This document shows positions 36,237 to 45,503 of a stretch of 64,000 nucleotides of DNA, in pieces. Every line of letters begins with the position of its first letter. Within the stretch, counting starts at the first letter, position 1. This DNA is from Sulfitobacter noctilucicola (GTDB lineage Bacteria; Pseudomonadota; Alphaproteobacteria; Rhodobacterales; Rhodobacteraceae): positions 31,003 to 95,002 of the forward strand of contig NZ_JASD01000001.1 of NCBI RefSeq assembly GCF_000622385.1. The letters are read 5' to 3'. Under the pieces are notes generated by a model that ran no database searches, was not told where the DNA came from, and saw only the letters and a program-made list of their open reading frames with translations. The translations under genes were made by a program, and so were the position numbers.

Positions 36237-37549
36237 CCCATGAACCCGCCCGCACCGCGCGCCTGTGTGTCGCCTTTGATGGCGTCCTGACGGGAGTTGC
36301 TGTCTTTGTACTGCTGGACTTCGTTACGCGCGATGACGTGGTGGTGCACTTCATCAGGGCCGTCTGCATACCGCAATGTCCGCTGCTGGGCATACATGCC
36401 AGACAGGGGCGACCATTGGCTGATACCTGTGGCGCCATGCACCTGCATGGCCTGATCGATAATGTCGCAAACCTGCTCTGGCACTTTCGCTTTGATCATG
36501 CTGACCCAGATGCGGGCTTCTTTGTTGCCCAGAACGTCCATTGCTTTGGCGGCTTTCAGAACCAGAAGACGCATGGATTCAATCTCGATCTTAGCACGGG
36601 AGATTGTCTCCATGTTCTTGCCCAGATCAACGATCTTTTTGCCAAAGGCCACACGGTTCAGGCCGCGGTCGATCATCAGATCCAGCGCCTTTTCCGCCTG
36701 ACCGATCGAGCGCATGCAGTGGTGGATACGGCCTGGCCCAAGGCGAACCTGGCTGATTTCAAAACCCTTGCCTTCGCCCCAGAGGATATTGCTTTCCGGT
36801 ACGCGGACGTTTGTGAACCTGATGTGCATGTGGCCATGTGGCGCGTCATCGTGTCCGAAGACGTGCATTGGCCCGAGGATTTCAACACCAGGCGTGTCCA
36901 TCGGCACCAGGATCTGGGACTGCTGGCGGAACGCTTCGGCATCGGGCGACGTCTTGACCATCACGATCATGATTTTGCAGCGCGGATCACCGGCACCCGA
37001 GATGTAGTATTTCTCGCCGTTCATCACCCACTCGCCGTTTTCCAGCACAGCGGTCATGCCGATGTTCTTGGCATCAGAAGAGGCGCGATCAGGCTCTGTC
37101 ATGGCGAAAGCGGAGCGGATTTCACCCGCAAGCAGAGGCTTCAGCCATTTGTCTTTTTGTTCCTGCGTACCAATGCGTTCAAGCACTTCCATGTTGCCGG
37201 TGTCAGGGGCGGAGCAGTTCAGCGTCTCGGACGCCAGTGGATTTTTGCCCAGCTCGGCGGCGATATAGGCATAATCGAGGTTTGCCAGACCTTCACCGGT
37301 TTCGGCGTTGGGCAGAAAGAAGTTCCACAGGCCCGCATCACGCGCTTTCTGCTTGGCTTCATTCATCAGCTCGGTCTGTCTGGGGTGGTGTGACCAGCGG
37401 TTTTCGAGGCTTTCGCCCAAGCGGTGGTATTCTTCGGTCATTGGATCCACGTTTTCGCGGATGTGCTTGATTACAGCGTTCAACAGCGGCTTTGCCTTGT
37501 CGGACATTTCCAGATTGTTCAGGCTGAGCGGTGAGTTTGTATCGGACAT
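36233..37549 (-). CDS. ACAD10/11-type acyl-CoA dehydrogenase
   Basis: A 438-residue acyl-CoA dehydrogenase; the start at 37549 (MSDTNSPLSLNN) has AAGGAGG upstream. The stretch APDTGNMEVLERIGTQEQKDK, then FAMTEPDRASSDAKNI and YYISGAGDPRCKI, is characteristic of the dehydrogenase part of ACAD10 and ACAD11. In animals this part is fused to a kinase domain; here the kinase is a separate gene at 19610. It would convert a 4-phosphohydroxyacyl-CoA to the enoyl-CoA or act as an ordinary dehydrogenase on medium or branched chains. It is coupled to the SDR gene by ATGA overlap. Confidence 0.9.
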   Translation of the reverse strand: MSDTNSPLSLNNLEMSDKAKPLLNAVIKHIRENVDPMTEEYHRLGESLENRWSHHPRQTELMNEAKQKARDAGLWNFFLPNAETGEGLANLDYAYIAAELGKNPLASETLNCSAPDTGNMEVLERIGTQEQKDKWLKPLLAGEIRSAFAMTEPDRASSDAKNIGMTAVLENGEWVMNGEKYYISGAGDPRCKIMIVMVKTSPDAEAFRQQSQILVPMDTPGVEILGPMHVFGHDDAPHGHMHIRFTNVRVPESNILWGEGKGFEISQVRLGPGRIHHCMRSIGQAEKALDLMIDRGLNRVAFGKKIVDLGKNMETISRAKIEIESMRLLVLKAAKAMDVLGNKEARIWVSMIKAKVPEQVCDIIDQAMQVHGATGISQWSPLSGMYAQQRTLRYADGPDEVHHHVIARNEVQQYKDSNSRQDAIKGDTQARGAGGFMG

Positions 37550-37570
37550 AGTGTGCCTCCTTGGCATGAA

Positions 37571-38350
37571 TTACTTGTTCACCCAGTTGGGTGCGCGTTT
37601 CTCGACAAAGGCGTTAACGCCTTCTTTGAAATCTTCGGTTTTGCTGAGGTCTGCGATAACCTCGCGGGAGAAGGCGATGCTGTCCGCGAACCCGTCGCGT
37701 GCATACATATCGTTCATCACACGCTTGGTCGCTTTGACGGCGGAAGGGGAAACCGTGCACAGCTGCTCGGCCTTCTCCATCGCTTTTTCCATCAGCTGGT
37801 CATGCGGATGCACCTCGTTGACGCAACCCATCTTAAGAGCCTCGTCCGCCATGATTGTGCGACCGGTGTACATCATTTCCTGCGCGGCCAGCCGCCCGAT
37901 ATACCGTGACAGACGCTGCACGCCAGACGCAGCGGCGAAGAAGCCGACCTTGACTTCGGGCAACGCAAACTTGGCGTTCTCGGAGGCGAGGATAATGTCG
38001 CAGGACAGAGCCGTTTCAAATCCGCCGCCCATCGCAAAGCCGTTGACGGCCGCGATGATCGGTTTTTCCAGATTGAAGCGCGAGGATAGTCCGGCAAAGC
38101 CCATCGGTGTCATGGTGGCGCGTGCACCACCCGCCGCCGTCGCCTTAAGGTCATTCCCTGCTGAGAACGCCTTGTCACCCGCACCGGTCAAAACCGCGAC
38201 CCACAGATCCTGATCTGCTGCAAAGGCGTCCCAGCAATCGGCCATCTCGTTGTGCATATCCACGTGCACCGCGTTGTAGACATCGGGCCGGTTCATGGTG
38301 ACGACCAGAATATGGCCCTTCTTCTCGGTTTTGATGAATTCGTAGCTCAT
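37571..38350 (-). CDS. Enoyl-CoA hydratase/isomerase family protein
   Basis: A 259-residue crotonase-fold protein. The oxyanion-hole segments are FSAGNDLKATAAGG (about residue 63) and FAMGGGFETALSCDIILAS (about residue 106). It would hydrate an enoyl-CoA. The first of the two usual glutamates is kept in GGFETAL; the second position lies in LPEVKVGFFAAA. It overlaps the hydroxyacyl-CoA dehydrogenase gene by four bases and precedes the ACAD gene by about 20 bases. Confidence 0.9.
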   Translation of the reverse strand: MSYEFIKTEKKGHILVVTMNRPDVYNAVHVDMHNEMADCWDAFAADQDLWVAVLTGAGDKAFSAGNDLKATAAGGARATMTPMGFAGLSSRFNLEKPIIAAVNGFAMGGGFETALSCDIILASENAKFALPEVKVGFFAAASGVQRLSRYIGRLAAQEMMYTGRTIMADEALKMGCVNEVHPHDQLMEKAMEKAEQLCTVSPSAVKATKRVMNDMYARDGFADSIAFSREVIADLSKTEDFKEGVNAFVEKRAPNWVNK

Positions 38351-39639
38351 ACTTTCAGCCCTCCGGTGTCGATTTCTGTGAATTTACCGCCAGATGCGGC
38401 CAGTTTGCGCAGGGTCTCTGCCGGAGCAAAGGCAGGGTCATCGGCACCCAGCTTTTCCATGCGATCCAGTACCGCTTGGGCGCCGACCATATCGCCGTAG
38501 AACATCGGCCCCCCCTTATCCGCTGGCCAGCCATAGCCGTTGAGCCAGACCACATCGACATCCGACGGGCGCTGCGCTTTGTTCTCTTCGAGGATTTTCA
38601 CTGCCTCGTTGATCATCGGATAGATGCAGATCTCGATGATCTCTTCCGCGCTCATCGTAGATGGTTCGGCACCGGTGATGTCCTTGATGATGCCAGCGGT
38701 TACATCAGACGGGATAGGGCGGCGGTTTTCGTCATAGTCATAGAACCCCGCCTTGGTTTTCTGCCCGCGCCGGTCCAGTTCGCACAGTGCATCGCGGATC
38801 GGATTGTCGGTCTTGGCCCCTTTGGACCAGCCGATATCAAGGCCCGCCAGATCGGACATCTGGAAGGGTCCCATTTTAAAACCGAACTGGTTTAATGCTG
38901 CGTCCACGTCCCATGGCATTACACCTTGGTAGACCAGTTTGTTGGCCTGAATCTGACGCGCGAACAGGATGCGGTTGCCGACAAAACCGGGGCAGACGCC
39001 GACCAGCGCGGCGATCTTGTTGATCGTTTTGGCAAGGTCCATGCAGGTTGCGACAACGTCATCTGCTGTGTGCTTGGCACGCACGATTTCCAGCAATTTC
39101 ATCACATTCGCGGGAGAGAAAAAGTGCAGGCCGATCACGTCCTCGGGGCGCTTGGTCATCGCGGCGATTTCGTCGATGTTGAGCGCGGAGGTGTTGGTGG
39201 CAAGGATCGCACCGGGCTTCATCACGGCGTCAAGCTCGGTGAATATCTTGCGCTTGAGGTCCATGTTTTCAAACACGGCTTCGATGATCAGATCACAGTC
39301 GGCCAGATCGGCAATTGCAAGCGTGCCGTGAAAGCGGCCCATGCGCGCCTCGACTTCATCTTGGGGGAAGCGGCCCTTGTCGGACGAGCGCTGATAATTG
39401 CCACGCACCACGGCCAACCCACGATCAAGTCCTTCTTGCGAGGTGTCGACGATCTTTACCTCGAAGCCGGCCGTGGCAAAGTTCATCGCGATGCCGCCAC
39501 CCATGGTGCCCGCACCAATGATGCCGACGGTTTTCACATCGCGGCGGGGCGTATCCTGTGGCAGGTCCGGCACTTCCCATGCGGCCTGTCCGGCAGCGGC
39601 AATGTAGGCGCCAATTTCTTCATCAGTCGGGGTATTCAT
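38347..39639 (-). CDS. 3-hydroxyacyl-CoA dehydrogenase
   Basis: A 430-residue NAD-dependent 3-hydroxyacyl-CoA dehydrogenase without an enoyl-CoA hydratase domain. The NAD motif [13 protein letters not shown] is near residue 35, the catalytic histidine is in [19 protein letters not shown], and two C-terminal helical domains follow ([18 protein letters not shown]; the second contains [18 protein letters not shown]). It resembles the dehydrogenase half of FadB/FadJ. It is coupled by overlaps to both neighbours. Confidence 0.9.
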   Translation of the reverse strand: MNTPTDEEIGAYIAAAGQAAWEVPDLPQDTPRRDVKTVGIIGAGTMGGGIAMNFATAGFEVKIVDTSQEGLDRGLAVVRGNYQRSSDKGRFPQDEVEARMGRFHGTLAIADLADCDLIIEAVFENMDLKRKIFTELDAVMKPGAILATNTSALNIDEIAAMTKRPEDVIGLHFFSPANVMKLLEIVRAKHTADDVVATCMDLAKTINKIAALVGVCPGFVGNRILFARQIQANKLVYQGVMPWDVDAALNQFGFKMGPFQMSDLAGLDIGWSKGAKTDNPIRDALCELDRRGQKTKAGFYDYDENRRPIPSDVTAGIIKDITGAEPSTMSAEEIIEICIYPMINEAVKILEENKAQRPSDVDVVWLNGYGWPADKGGPMFYGDMVGAQAVLDRMEKLGADDPAFAPAETLRKLAASGGKFTEIDTGGLKV

Positions 39640-41342
39640 ACTTGAGCCTCTTGGTTGTCGAGACAGGCCGTGCGGATCGCGCGTCTGTCGATTTTATCAG
39701 TGGTACCGCGGGTCAGCACATCATGCTGCACCCACAGATGCACAGGAATTTTGAATTTGGCGAGGTGGCCATCAAGGAAAGCGGCCATGTCCTGCTGCGT
39801 CAGACGGGTGCCATCGCGCAGCTGGACGGCGGCGCCTACGATCTCTCCCAACCGGTCGTCGGGAACGGAGAAGGCAGCCGCTTCGAGCACATCGGGATGC
39901 CGGTGCAACGCGCCTTCCACATCGAGACAGGCAATGTTTTCACCGCCGCGGATAATGATGTTTTTCTTGCGGTCCAGAATGGTGACGTATCCTTCGTCAT
40001 CCAGCACACCCAGATCTCCGGTACGCAGCCAGCCGTCGACGACCGTTTCGGCGGTCGCATCTGGTTTGTTCAGATAGCACCGCATGACCTGCGGTCCTTT
40101 GACTGCAATCTCGCCGATCGTGCCGTTGGGCACATCGTTGCCGTGGTCATCCAGCATCCGCAATTCCTGAACGGGAGGATGCAATTTGCCGGCACATTCC
40201 GGCCGCGCCTTATAATCGTCGCCGATCATGCCAATGCCAAGCGCGTTCGTCTCTGTCATGCCCCAACCGGTTGCGACACCTGCGTTGGGGAAAGCTTCGG
40301 CAAGTTGGGCCACCTGTGCGGCAGGACGCTTTGCGCCGCCGGAACCAAGATAGTCCATCGTGGGCAGCCCTTCGCCCATGCGTTTGGCCGCTTCCATCAA
40401 TTCGGCAGATTGTGTCGGTACACCCAGAAAGCGCGTGATGCTGTTGTCGCGTATCAACCGCACGGCCTCTTCTGCGTCCCACTTGTGCATCAGGGTAATT
40501 TTAGCGCCCGCAGGCAGGCTGAGCAGGAACAGCGGGTGGGTCGCAGTGACGTGAAAGAGCGGCGTCACGACCAGAGCAGAAGGGCGCGGCGCGGCGGGCG
40601 CATCCGGGGCAGGGGGATCAATCAGTGGTGCGATGACCGACTGCATGAGCCAGCTGAAAACCGCGTTCACCGCTCCGCGGTGGGTTTGAACCACACCTTT
40701 GGGATGGCCCGTCGTGCCTGAGGAATACATGACCGCGAAATCACCATCGGTATCTATAGTGACATCGGGGGCCGTGTCAGAGGCAGCACCATCGCGCAAT
40801 GTGCTCAGATCAAGCGCGGTCTGGCCTTCGCCATCACGCACGCCGATCAATGTGAGGCCCAATGTTTCCTTGAGCGGCTGCAAACGTTCCATACGGGCAC
40901 CGTCGGCAAAGACCACTTTGGCCTCGCTGTCGCGCAGGGCATAGTCGAGCTCTTCTGTCGTCCACCATGCATTGACGAAAACAACCACGCCGCCGATGGA
41001 AGAAACAGCAAGGACCAACATCAAGAGTTCGGGATAATTGCGCATCGCAATCGCAATGCGGTCCCCCGATTTCATCCCAAGATCGTCGCGCAGGGCATGG
41101 CCCAGTCGATAAACCGACGCGGTGAATTCTGCGTAGGTCCAGCTTTCGTTTTCGTATGCGATATATTCCAGCTGGCCGTCGCCGTGCTGTGCCCAACCGG
41201 CGGCAAGAAGGCCGGGAACAGTGCCCGGAATATTCTTGAATGCTTTGATGGATACGCCGCGCACCGTGATGTTGTGGACTGCAAAAGTCGGATTGGTGCT
41301 GACCACATGTTGCACGGCGGCCTCAGGTGTCATTGCCGTCAT
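39636..41342 (-). CDS. Acyl-CoA synthetase (AMP-forming)
   Basis: A 568-residue AMP-forming ligase, first gene of the leftward operon. Core motifs are VMYSSGTTGHPKGVVQTHRG, GWGMTETNALG, WLRTGDLGVLDDEGYVTILD and RKKNIIIRGGENI; the C-terminal catalytic lysine region ends DVLTRGTTDKIDRRAIRT. It would activate a carboxylic acid to its CoA thioester. Downstream are an enoyl hydratase, hydroxyacyl-CoA dehydrogenase, ACAD and SDRs, making a complete catabolic set. Upstream are 180 bases holding an IclR-type site candidate and the end of the GntR gene. Confidence 0.92.
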   Translation of the reverse strand: MTAMTPEAAVQHVVSTNPTFAVHNITVRGVSIKAFKNIPGTVPGLLAAGWAQHGDGQLEYIAYENESWTYAEFTASVYRLGHALRDDLGMKSGDRIAIAMRNYPELLMLVLAVSSIGGVVVFVNAWWTTEELDYALRDSEAKVVFADGARMERLQPLKETLGLTLIGVRDGEGQTALDLSTLRDGAASDTAPDVTIDTDGDFAVMYSSGTTGHPKGVVQTHRGAVNAVFSWLMQSVIAPLIDPPAPDAPAAPRPSALVVTPLFHVTATHPLFLLSLPAGAKITLMHKWDAEEAVRLIRDNSITRFLGVPTQSAELMEAAKRMGEGLPTMDYLGSGGAKRPAAQVAQLAEAFPNAGVATGWGMTETNALGIGMIGDDYKARPECAGKLHPPVQELRMLDDHGNDVPNGTIGEIAVKGPQVMRCYLNKPDATAETVVDGWLRTGDLGVLDDEGYVTILDRKKNIIIRGGENIACLDVEGALHRHPDVLEAAAFSVPDDRLGEIVGAAVQLRDGTRLTQQDMAAFLDGHLAKFKIPVHLWVQHDVLTRGTTDKIDRRAIRTACLDNQEAQV

Positions 41343-41460
41343 TGCGGCACCTCTAATTCGCGCATTGATCCCCTCCCAAGGTCAAACATCGGCACGGTTC
41401 CTCCACAAGATGCGCCGACTCTGCTGAGTGAAGACTATGCAGGAAATTTGAACAAGCCAA

Positions 41461-41475
41461 TACCGCAGAACGGAA
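41461..41475. promoter_or_regulatory. Weak IclR-type operator candidate before the acyl-CoA synthetase operon
   Basis: TACCGCAGAACGGAA agrees with 11 of 15 positions of the core TTCCGCACTGCGGAA of the palindrome at 21475-21487. It overlaps an everted repeat, CGGAA-CGTCA-TTCCG (41471-41485). It lies about 120 bases before the acyl-CoA synthetase start. The match is partial and may be chance. Confidence 0.3.
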
Positions 41476-41522
41476 CGTCATTCCGCGAAATCATGCGAAA
41501 AACCTGTTGGCAGGCCGGTAGA

Positions 41523-42188
41523 TCAGATGCTTTGACGTATCCCGTCGAGATGAAGTTCAAAGCCGTCCTGAATATGTGCGGTAAAGGCTTCCAGCGCAGC
41601 GGCGCGGTCACCTGTGGCGATGACGTCCACCAGTTCGATGTGATTGCCGAGAGATTTGGCAATATCGGCATTTTCGATCGCTGCAAAAAGGTGAAACGCC
41701 ATGGCGCGACCCCAGATCATATCAAACATTTCGAGCAGAAAGCGATTACCGGCAGCCTCCATAAACGCGCGATGAATGGCGCGGTTGGCGACGAAATAAT
41801 CACGCGTGCTCGGGTTCTTTAGCGTTTCATGCTTTGTGATCAGTGCGCGTAGATTTTCCAGTTCTGACGGATTTTGGCGTGCAGCGAGGATGCGCGCTGC
41901 CTGACCTTCGATAGCGGCCCTCGCCTGATAAAGTTCAAGCGTTTCTTCTTCGCTGATCTTGGCCAGACGGAAGCCGCCCGAATTGGCCAGATGCAGCACG
42001 CCCTCTTTCTCAAGGCGCAGCAATGCTTCGCGCACAGGTGTGCGGCTGATGTCCAGCTCGGCGGCCAGCTTCTCTTGGACAAGGCGGTCATCGGGGCCGA
42101 TTTCGCGGTCCATGATTGCCTTGACCAACTGGTCATATACTTCGTCTGCCAACCGGCGACGTTGGGTGGTGATACTGCGCAGAGCCAT
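41523..42188 (-). CDS. GntR-family regulator with FCD domain
   Basis: A 221-residue repressor-type regulator. The N-terminal winged helix (about residues 11-76) contains LVQEKLAAELDISRTPVREA, and the rest is the all-helical FCD ligand-binding domain, which often binds a carboxylate through a metal. The gene is divergent from glxB, with two CTGTATACAG palindromes in the 119-base spacer; the same palindrome recurs before the FAD oxidase/GS-BMC operon and the second importer. The two spacer sites sit 52 bases apart. I infer that this protein is the repressor of all those genes, released by a pathway intermediate. Confidence 0.9.
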   Translation of the reverse strand: MALRSITTQRRRLADEVYDQLVKAIMDREIGPDDRLVQEKLAAELDISRTPVREALLRLEKEGVLHLANSGGFRLAKISEEETLELYQARAAIEGQAARILAARQNPSELENLRALITKHETLKNPSTRDYFVANRAIHRAFMEAAGNRFLLEMFDMIWGRAMAFHLFAAIENADIAKSLGNHIELVDVIATGDRAAALEAFTAHIQDGFELHLDGIRQSI

Positions 42189-42215
42189 AAGTCCTCAGGA
42201 ATGTATTTTTGAACA

Positions 42216-42225
42216 CTGTATACAG
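42216..42225. promoter_or_regulatory. GntR operator candidate, site 1
   Basis: The perfect ten-base palindrome CTGTATACAG, extended to ACTGTATACAGA. It lies 28 bases before the GntR start, suited to autorepression. Confidence 0.75.
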
Positions 42226-42264
42226 AAATGCAGTAGGCGCAATCAGCCTCTTGCCATAGCCTGA

Positions 42265-42280
42265 ATACTGTATACAGTAT
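42265..42280. promoter_or_regulatory. GntR operator candidate, site 2 (perfect 16-bp palindrome)
   Basis: ATACTGTATACAGTAT is a perfect 16-base palindrome with the same core as site 1, 52 bases away (about five helical turns), and 28 bases before glxB. It is the most symmetric copy in the window and probably the closest to the consensus. Confidence 0.8.
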
Positions 42281-42307
42281 CCGAAACATTCACCGAGGGA
42301 GAAGCGC

Positions 42308-43252
42308 ATGTGTGGGATTGCAGGGCGGATCTTGAACGCACCGGGAGCTGTGGGGCGTGACCTTGTAGCGCTGATGGCAGCACAGGAACATCGCGGGGCC
42401 GACAGCACCGGATTTGCCGTTTACGGCGCACCGATGGACAGCGGGTATGTCCTGCGCGGTATGGGGTTCAACAAAGGCCAGATGGACGCCGATCTGGACC
42501 TGTTCCGCGCGACGCTGCGCGAACATGGTGGCGATTTTTTGAGCGATCCCAAGATCATAAGCGACGCCAGCAAGCACTATTGCTTTCGCATGGAGATCAG
42601 CGATCCGACTGATCTGGCGGCATGGGTATCAGACGCAGACGAGCTTTCGGGACGGATCGAGATCCAGTCCTGTGGCCGCTCGCTGGAGATCGTCAAGGAT
42701 ATCGGCGGGGCCGAACAGGTCAGCGAAAAACACAAAGTCCACGATATGATTGGCACACACGGGTTGGGCCATGCGCGGCTGGCGACAGAATCAAGCGTGC
42801 TGCCCAATGCGTCGCACCCGTTCTGGGCGCGACCTTTCTCGGATGTGGCCATCGTGCATAACGGGCAGATTACCGACTACTATACGCAGCGCGATCATCT
42901 GCGGCGGGCGGGCTACCGCTTCCTGACAGAGAACGACAGTGAATTGATCGCGGTCTGGGTGTCTGACCAGATGAAGCAGGGGCTGACGATGGAGCAAGCC
43001 TTGCGCAAATCGATCACCTCTATTGATGGCGTCTTTACCTTTATGATCGCGACACCGGACGGGATTGGCTATGCCAAGGACCGCTTTGCCATGAAGCCGT
43101 TGGTGGTGATCGAACAGAATGGGGAGCTTGCTGCCGCGACAGAAGAACAGGCGGTGCGCACGGTCTTTACCGATGAATGTGACGTCATCAACCATGATGG
43201 CCCAAGCCTTTTCGGCATCTGGGGCGTTGGCAACCGGAGCATGGCGGCATGA
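42308..43252 (+). CDS. glxB: Class II glutamine amidotransferase, GlxB / MgsA-like
   Basis: A 314-residue Ntn-type glutamine amidotransferase. The nucleophile is Cys2 after removal of Met1 (MCGIAGRIL), and HRGADSTGFAVYG, GLGHARLATES and VHNGQITDYY are the expected active-site segments. Proteins of this size next to a GXGXG protein and an FMN glutamate-synthase-like protein form the glxBCD set of rhizobia and Roseobacters, related to the three subunits of N-methylglutamate synthase. It would release ammonia from glutamine for the partner. An AGGGAGA site precedes the ATG; the next gene overlaps by four bases. Confidence 0.85.
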   Translation: MCGIAGRILNAPGAVGRDLVALMAAQEHRGADSTGFAVYGAPMDSGYVLRGMGFNKGQMDADLDLFRATLREHGGDFLSDPKIISDASKHYCFRMEISDPTDLAAWVSDADELSGRIEIQSCGRSLEIVKDIGGAEQVSEKHKVHDMIGTHGLGHARLATESSVLPNASHPFWARPFSDVAIVHNGQITDYYTQRDHLRRAGYRFLTENDSELIAVWVSDQMKQGLTMEQALRKSITSIDGVFTFMIATPDGIGYAKDRFAMKPLVVIEQNGELAAATEEQAVRTVFTDECDVINHDGPSLFGIWGVGNRSMAA

Positions 43253-43941
43253 GTGAAATCGTTATCGAAGTCGGCAAGCGGCATATCCGCGAGATCAACG
43301 AAGAACTGCAAGAGGCCTGCAAGACGGGCAAGCCGATCCGTGTGGTTGATACACTGTCACGGCACAATCTGGGCGTGGGCCTGCCGGATGGGGCCGACAT
43401 CACCTTTGAAGGGTCGGTCGGATACTACTGCGGCGGACTGAACACCGGTTCGCGGTTGACGATCGAGCGCAACTCCGGCTGGGCAACAGGCGAGGGTATG
43501 GCCAAAGGGCATATAGAGGTTGGCGGTCGTGCGGGCATGTCCTGCGGTGCTGCCATGATCGGCGGTACGATCCACGTCAAAGGGGATGCGGGTCCGCGCT
43601 GTGGCGTTGCGATGAAGGGTGGCAATATCGTGGTCGAAGGGACCATCGGATACCAGTCCGGTTTCATGGCGCACGCGGGCAAAATCATTGCGTTGGGTGG
43701 TGCAGGCGAAAGCTGTGCCGACGCGCTGTGGGAAGGCGAAGTCTGGGTGGCCGGTCCGATTGAAAGCCTTGGCGTGGATGTGAACGTTATTGAGCCCACG
43801 GCCGAAGAGGTGGCCGAAGTTGACGCCATTCTGGAGCCGTTGGGATTGGTCGATAGCAGCCGTGACTGGCGCAAAATGGTGTCGGGCCAGCGGCTTTGGT
43901 ATTTTGAAGCGCGCGATGCAAGTGCGTGGTTGATGATCTGA
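43249..43941 (+). CDS. glxC: GXGXG-domain protein, glutamate synthase alpha C-terminal-like
   Basis: A 230-residue protein made of the right-handed beta-helix found at the C-terminus of the large glutamate synthase subunit. Glycine-rich repeats run from about residue 60 to 165 (for example SGWATGEGMAKGHIEVGGRAG and VKGDAGPRCGVAMKGGN). It has no catalytic residues and serves as a structural spacer between amidotransferase and FMN subunits. It is coupled to glxB by ATGA. It is separated from glxD by 83 bases holding three nested hairpins. Confidence 0.88.
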   Translation: MSEIVIEVGKRHIREINEELQEACKTGKPIRVVDTLSRHNLGVGLPDGADITFEGSVGYYCGGLNTGSRLTIERNSGWATGEGMAKGHIEVGGRAGMSCGAAMIGGTIHVKGDAGPRCGVAMKGGNIVVEGTIGYQSGFMAHAGKIIALGGAGESCADALWEGEVWVAGPIESLGVDVNVIEPTAEEVAEVDAILEPLGLVDSSRDWRKMVSGQRLWYFEARDASAWLMI

Positions 43942-43948
43942 GAACACG

Positions 43949-44002
43949 GGTGGGCCGGTGCCCACCTTACGAGTGAGACGTAAGGTGGAGGTCACCTCCA
44001 CC
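43949..44002. repeat. Three overlapping palindromes between glxC and glxD
   Basis: Three inverted repeats share arms: GGTGGGC/GCCCACC around CGGT (43949-43966), CCACCTTACG/CGTAAGGTGG around seven bases (43962-43988), and GGTGGAGGT-C-ACCTCCACC (43984-44002). The middle hairpin excludes the outer two, so the RNA could switch between forms. The CACCTTACG type of sequence recalls dispersed REP-like elements of Rhodobacterales, but copy number cannot be judged here. Confidence 0.7.
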
Positions 44003-44024
44003 CCGCAGAGACGGGATATAAGAC

Positions 44025-45503
44025 ATGGCAGAAGATAATGACGGCGGACAGGCAGGCATCGTAAACGGGGGTGATATGGATCACGCCAAGATCGACGCGC
44101 CTTATGAATACCCTTTTGAAATGGCGTCGGAAGACGAAATCCGGTTTCGTGATGCAGGCGCGGTTGAGGGGCGTCCGGCGGGCGTTCCGTCATCCTACGA
44201 CGAAGGCGGCTCTACCCGCTGGACTCCTGAAGCGATTTCCGAGGTTCACGCACTGGCGCAACTTGGTCGCTATCAGGTGCGCGGCTACAATACCTTCAAC
44301 AAGCAACTGCCGACCTTTGACGATCTGACCTTTGTTCCGGCCACGATGACGCGTCTGCCGCTGGAAGGGTACCGCGAGAAATGTGAGACAAAGACAGTCT
44401 TGGGTGTCGGCAAGGGGCTGGTCGAAAAGCCGATAGAGCTGGATATCCCGATCTATATTGCCTCTATGTCCTTTGGTGCGCTGTCCGCTTCGGCCAAGGC
44501 GTCGCTGGGCCATGGTGCGTCTAAAGTCGGGACAATGACCTGCACCGGCGAAGGCGGGATGCTGGAAGAAGAACGCGCTGCCTCGCAACGCTTGCTCTAT
44601 CAGATGTCGCCGGCGCGTTATGGCGTGGACCTTGACCATTTGCGCCGTGCTGATGCGCTGGAGTTGGTCGTGGGGCAAGGGGCAAAACCTGGCACAGGCG
44701 GGCTTCTGCTTGGGATGAAAGTCTCGCCGCGGGTGTCGAAAATGCGCACGCTGCCTGAAGGTGTCGATCAGCGCTCCACCATCCGCCATCCTGACTTTCT
44801 GGGGGCGGACGATCTGGCCGTCAAAATCGAAGAGCTGCGCATCGCCACGAATTATCAGGTGCCGATATTCATCAAAATGGGCGCAACCCGCCCGCGCTTT
44901 GACGTTGCTGTTGCTGCGAAAGCAGGCGCTGATGTGGTGGTGGTTGACGGTGCCGAAGGCGGCACCGGCGCGTCGCCCGAATTGCTGCTGAATCATACCG
45001 GTATTCCCACAATGTCCGCCATCCGCGCGGCACGTGAGGCGCTGGATGAATGCGGCATGACCGGCAAGGTGCAACTGGTCGCGGCGGGTGGTATCCGCTC
45101 CGGTGTGGATGCTGCAAAATGCCTCGCCCTCGGGGCTGATGCGGTGATGATCGGAAACGCTTCGATGATCGCGATGGGCTGCAACTCGCCCCGCTACCTT
45201 GAGGATTACGCCGCGCTTGGTACCTCGCCGGGTGCTTGCCACCATTGTCACACGGGCCGTTGCCCTGTCGGCATCGCGACGCAAGACCCCGAGTTGGAAA
45301 AACGCATGGATCCTACAGCGGGGGCTGAACGGGTCGCACGATACCTGACGGCTATGACCATGGAGATCACCGCATTGGCGAAGGCGTGCGGCAAATCCTC
45401 TGTGCACAACCTTGAGGTTGAAGACCTGCGCGCGCTGAGCCTGCAAGCGTCCGCGTTTACCGGGGTGAAGATGGCGGGAATCGACCGCGCCTATGACTGG
45501 TGA
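44025..45503 (+). CDS. glxD: FMN-binding glutamate synthase-like protein, GlxD / MgsC-like
   Basis: A 492-residue protein with the FMN and iron-sulfur domains of glutamate synthase. Features are PIYIASMSFGALSASAKASL, VDGAEGGTGASPELLLNHTG, VQLVAAGGIRSGVDAAKCL and a cysteine cluster in PGACHHCHTGRCPVGIATQ that should hold a 3Fe-4S centre. Together with GlxB and GlxC it would make glutamate or an N-substituted glutamate from a 2-oxo acid or amine donor. The first 60 residues are a less conserved extension. The stop overlaps the GTG start of the next gene. Confidence 0.88.
   Translation: MAEDNDGGQAGIVNGGDMDHAKIDAPYEYPFEMASEDEIRFRDAGAVEGRPAGVPSSYDEGGSTRWTPEAISEVHALAQLGRYQVRGYNTFNKQLPTFDDLTFVPATMTRLPLEGYREKCETKTVLGVGKGLVEKPIELDIPIYIASMSFGALSASAKASLGHGASKVGTMTCTGEGGMLEEERAASQRLLYQMSPARYGVDLDHLRRADALELVVGQGAKPGTGGLLLGMKVSPRVSKMRTLPEGVDQRSTIRHPDFLGADDLAVKIEELRIATNYQVPIFIKMGATRPRFDVAVAAKAGADVVVVDGAEGGTGASPELLLNHTGIPTMSAIRAAREALDECGMTGKVQLVAAGGIRSGVDAAKCLALGADAVMIGNASMIAMGCNSPRYLEDYAALGTSPGACHHCHTGRCPVGIATQDPELEKRMDPTAGAERVARYLTAMTMEITALAKACGKSSVHNLEVEDLRALSLQASAFTGVKMAGIDRAYDW

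Noticed and set aside
36338..38213. Plus-strand open frames of 351 and 301 codons opposite the ACAD and enoyl-CoA hydratase genes.
   Set aside because: Antisense shadows of conserved genes; composition is rich in His, Arg and Ser, with no family features.
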